Shown one piece after another: positions 61,823-64,000 of a stretch of DNA of 64,000 bases (positions within the stretch are counted from its first letter, which is position 1; every line of letters begins with the position of its first letter). The notes under the pieces are model-generated. The model made no database searches. It was not told the DNA's origin and saw nothing but the letters and a program-made list of their open reading frames with translations. The DNA comes from UBA5342 sp965662645 (GTDB lineage: Bacteria > Bacteroidota > Bacteroidia > Bacteroidales > UBA5342), in assembly GCA_965662645.1 (NCBI GenBank), contig CBFIII010000001.1, positions 124,001 to 188,000 of the forward strand. The letters run 5' to 3'. A program made the position numbers and the translations under genes.

Positions 61823-64000
61823 CGCTCTTCTATTGTTAATTGCCAAGGTTGTTTTGCTATGGTCTTAAACGTGTTATTTGTTGTTTCATTATTAATACGA
61901 ATAAGATAAAAACCCGTATTAAAAGAGGCTCTACTTATGGTTAATGGTAAAGATGCTATGGTGTTGTGATAAATGCACTGTCCTATACTATTATAAACAG
62001 AGAGATTTGATCCTTCCACTTTTGAACCTTTAATGATACATAATGATGGACTATTTATTATTTCAAAATCGGCACTTGAAGTAAGAGATTCTAAGGTAGT
62101 TAAGGAAGTGCTTAGGGTGATGTCTATTTCTCCAGTAGTACCTCCTGCTGAGCCATCCATTTGAATCCAATAGGTTTTCCCAGGCGTAAGGTCGCTGACT
62201 TCTTCTATCTTTGCGGAATAGTCCGCGTTGTAATCATCATTAGCTGCTATTATGTTGTAATTAGCAGTATTACCACTCATAATATCTTCCCACGATCCTG
62301 TAGCTATAGCATCATATAATGCTATTTGGTTATCAAAGCCTATGGTATTAATCATAGCTTTTCCTGAGTTTGGTGCTGTGAATTTAAACCAAATAGAATT
62401 CTGTAGCCCCCCCTCTTGACACCACATAGACTGTGAGTTACAATCGTCTAATGGTGGATGGGGTTCTCCTGATTCTATGGTGGCATATTGGTTACTGATG
62501 CTTTTTTTTGTCACATTAAATTCAAGTTGTAATGCTTCGGAAATGTTGTCATAAGGGACTTGAATCATTTTTATGAGTATCGAGTCCGTATTTGTACAGT
62601 TCCCCATTGTGGCTTCTAACGAAACCCATAATTCATCTTCATTAGGCGAAAAAGTTATCGTTTTTCCATTGATATCATTAAGGTAGTTTTTTGCATTCCA
62701 TTTGTAAGTGTCACCTCCACAGCCAATTAGAGTGATGGGACTTCCTTTAGAGTAATAATCTGATGATTTAGTAATCAGAATTTTTGGGTATATTTCACTA
62801 ACCACTTTTACAGCATTAGTTTGAGTAAAAGTAGAGGGTATTCCATCTTTATAAGCTTTTATAGTTATTGATGGTGTTCCAGCTTCGCTAAATGAATAAG
62901 TAATATTTTCATTTTTATTGGTAGTTACGAAATGTTTATCTTCAATGATCCAAATAAAAGAGTCGGCTTCTCCTATGCTGTTGTTGTAGAAGGTAACCTC
63001 TTGATCAATACAGACTTCTTCTCTTCCAGAAGTGAAATAAGCTTGCAGTCCATTAATGTATTTTGCGTAGATTTTCACCGCTAAATCAAAATCATAGTAA
63101 GTGTTTTTTCCGCCCTCTTCCCAAGTAGTTCCATCGTCACTTACCCACATCACGTTTTCTTCTATTTCAGGATAAGCATAGTCTTCAACTACGGTTTCAG
63201 CTGGGATAGGGTAATTGCTAGGAGTGGTATATTTAACAATGAGATAAAAATCACCCGCTTCGGCTATAGCCGGGAATTCGATTTTTTTATATCCAGCATA
63301 ATAACAAGTGATACCCTTTTTTAAGGCTATGGTGTCTGAGAATAAAGTGCCATCAAAGCTTCGGCATAAAGTAATGTCTATGGTGGTTCCTTCTTCTAAT
63401 ATGGCTGCACCAACATAAGTAAGGAATACATCTTTATTACTGTGATATTTTACAGCGGCATAGGCATAATTTTGATTTGTGTTTTCAGTCCTGAAATTGG
63501 TGATAGCCCCTAGTTCTGCATAATCAAATAAGGTGTCAATTTCATTCGTTGGTGTCTTGCCGTAATAGAGTTCACTTTCTTTTCCAATGTATTTGTCTTC
63601 GTACGAAGCGTAGAAATAGCCACTATCTTGAGCATTTTCTCCCCAACTGTTACGAACAATCCAGGCTCCTTTTTCGTTGGGGGATCCTGAGCTTCCGCCA
63701 GTGACTACTTTATCGTCATCCCAACCCACGATAGCTACACCATGGTTTATGTTTTTTGTGCCATTATAATAAAAAGTATAATCAAAAGTATTATAATATT
63801 TTGAAGAGAAATCTGCCTGCATACTTGTGGCTAATGCACCGTAATCATAGATCATTTGTTTTATTAAACGCCTATCGTTACCCAACCATAATACTTCATC
63901 GGCATAAGCAGGAATATCGGTGTTTTTATTGATTGCTGGGCAAAGTCGATCTTCTATGTTTTCGTAGGGGTCACTACTTTCGTATAGGGGGCCGGCTAAG
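61819..64000 (-). CDS. Papain-family (C1A) protease with lectin-like, PKD-like and T9SS sorting domains; N terminus outside window
   Basis: About 726 residues are visible; the frame is open to the window edge. The C1A domain carries the catalytic histidine in INHGVAIVGWDDD and the asparagine in GAWIVRNSWGENAQDSGYF; the catalytic Cys must lie upstream of the window. A lectin-like domain follows (AAVKYHSNKDVFLTYVGAAI to YLIVKYTTP), then a PKD-like domain (EVTFYNNSIGEADSFIWII), another beta-sandwich region and a C-terminal NTGFYLIRINNE segment that fits a T9SS sorting domain. It is thus a probable secreted or surface protease. It is translationally coupled to lutB. Confidence 0.85.
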   Translation of the reverse strand, partial: LAGPLYESSDPYENIEDRLCPAINKNTDIPAYADEVLWLGNDRRLIKQMIYDYGALATSMQADFSSKYYNTFDYTFYYNGTKNINHGVAIVGWDDDKVVTGGSSGSPNEKGAWIVRNSWGENAQDSGYFYASYEDKYIGKESELYYGKTPTNEIDTLFDYAELGAITNFRTENTNQNYAYAAVKYHSNKDVFLTYVGAAILEEGTTIDITLCRSFDGTLFSDTIALKKGITCYYAGYKKIEFPAIAEAGDFYLIVKYTTPSNYPIPAETVVEDYAYPEIEENVMWVSDDGTTWEEGGKNTYYDFDLAVKIYAKYINGLQAYFTSGREEVCIDQEVTFYNNSIGEADSFIWIIEDKHFVTTNKNENITYSFSEAGTPSITIKAYKDGIPSTFTQTNAVKVVSEIYPKILITKSSDYYSKGSPITLIGCGGDTYKWNAKNYLNDINGKTITFSPNEDELWVSLEATMGNCTNTDSILIKMIQVPYDNISEALQLEFNVTKKSISNQYATIESGEPHPPLDDCNSQSMWCQEGGLQNSIWFKFTAPNSGKAMINTIGFDNQIALYDAIATGSWEDIMSGNTANYNIIAANDDYNADYSAKIEEVSDLTPGKTYWIQMDGSAGGTTGEIDITLSTSLTTLESLTSSADFEIINSPSLCIIKGSKVEGSNLSVYNSIGQCIYHNTIASLPLTISRASFNTGFYLIRINNETTNNTFKTIAKQPWQLTIEER

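Noticed and set aside
61819..64000. Protease as a C10 streptopain-type enzyme
   Set aside because: The INHGVAIVGWDD and NSWGENAQDSGYF motifs are of the papain C1A type, with a lectin-like domain following.
1..64000. CRISPR arrays, prophage or integrase-borne islands
   Set aside because: No regularly spaced repeats of 25-40 bases, no cas genes, no integrase, capsid or terminase-like proteins were seen; the only mobile-element gene is the Y1 transposase.

Overview
The window is AT-rich chromosomal DNA of a member of the Bacteroidota, most likely a Bacteroidales-type anaerobe or facultative anaerobe with a sodium-based lifestyle. This rests on several things seen here. There is a PorZ-like type IX secretion (T9SS) protein and a second protein with a T9SS-type C-terminal domain. 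Families largely confined to the phylum are present (DUF4290, DUF4294, DUF5522-like). Many promoters carry the Bacteroidota -7 box TAnnTTTG, and the purM-prfA-pyrF and DUF4290-murA gene orders are typical. Two Na+/H+ antiporters (NhaA, NhaD) and a K+-dependent-type membrane pyrophosphatase point to saline or marine conditions or Na+-cycling energetics. No tRNA, rRNA, CRISPR array or prophage was recognised.

Layout. 1-4.6 kb: a truncated S41 protease (minus), then a beta-propeller protein, argH and lutA (plus). 4.6-11.6 kb, minus strand: porZ, a coupled rdgB / glycosyltransferase / lipid A acyltransferase operon, and a DUF349 protein. 11.7-27.8 kb: rlmN, recG (minus), a lone FecCD permease, a PgpH-like c-di-AMP phosphodiesterase, DUF4294, MazG, purM-prfA-pyrF-prenyl synthase-glycosyltransferase 9-nhaA, a C1B aminopeptidase and a small HAD protein. 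27.9-29.8 kb: murA and DUF4290 (minus). 30-36.6 kb: a split small membrane ORF, a GH3 lipoprotein, sufE with a MIP18-family protein, a Skp-like chaperone, murI, an LD-carboxypeptidase and yraN. 36.8-43.3 kb: hppA and carB, with a GC-rich, hairpin-rich noncoding element on each side of carB in opposite orientation. 43.3-55.1 kb: a YefM/YoeB toxin-antitoxin pair directly upstream of menG, nhaD with small companion ORFs, then the menaquinone genes menI-F-D-B-A-C-E, interrupted between menB and menA by a REP-associated-type Y1 transposase lying between two 111-bp direct repeats. 55.1-64 kb: a U32 (RlhA-like) protein, an FKBP isomerase, a DUF5522-like protein, a LiaF-like membrane protein, and on the minus strand a papain-family T9SS-domain protease, lutB and prmA.

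How the genes fit together. Menaquinone synthesis is nearly complete here (menG, I, F, D, B, A, C, E; no menH seen). With lactate oxidation (lutA and lutB, 56 kb apart) and the Na+ antiporters this suggests quinone-linked anaerobic or microaerobic metabolism. Cell-envelope functions recur (murA, murI, LD-carboxypeptidase, lipid A acyltransferase, Skp, PorZ, glycosyltransferases).

The least explained material is noncoding: the paired GC-rich elements around carB, a second family of about 95-bp repeats that starts at or just after stop codons, and the palindrome arrays around the transposase. I did not find a clear new multi-gene system; the coding content is largely housekeeping.
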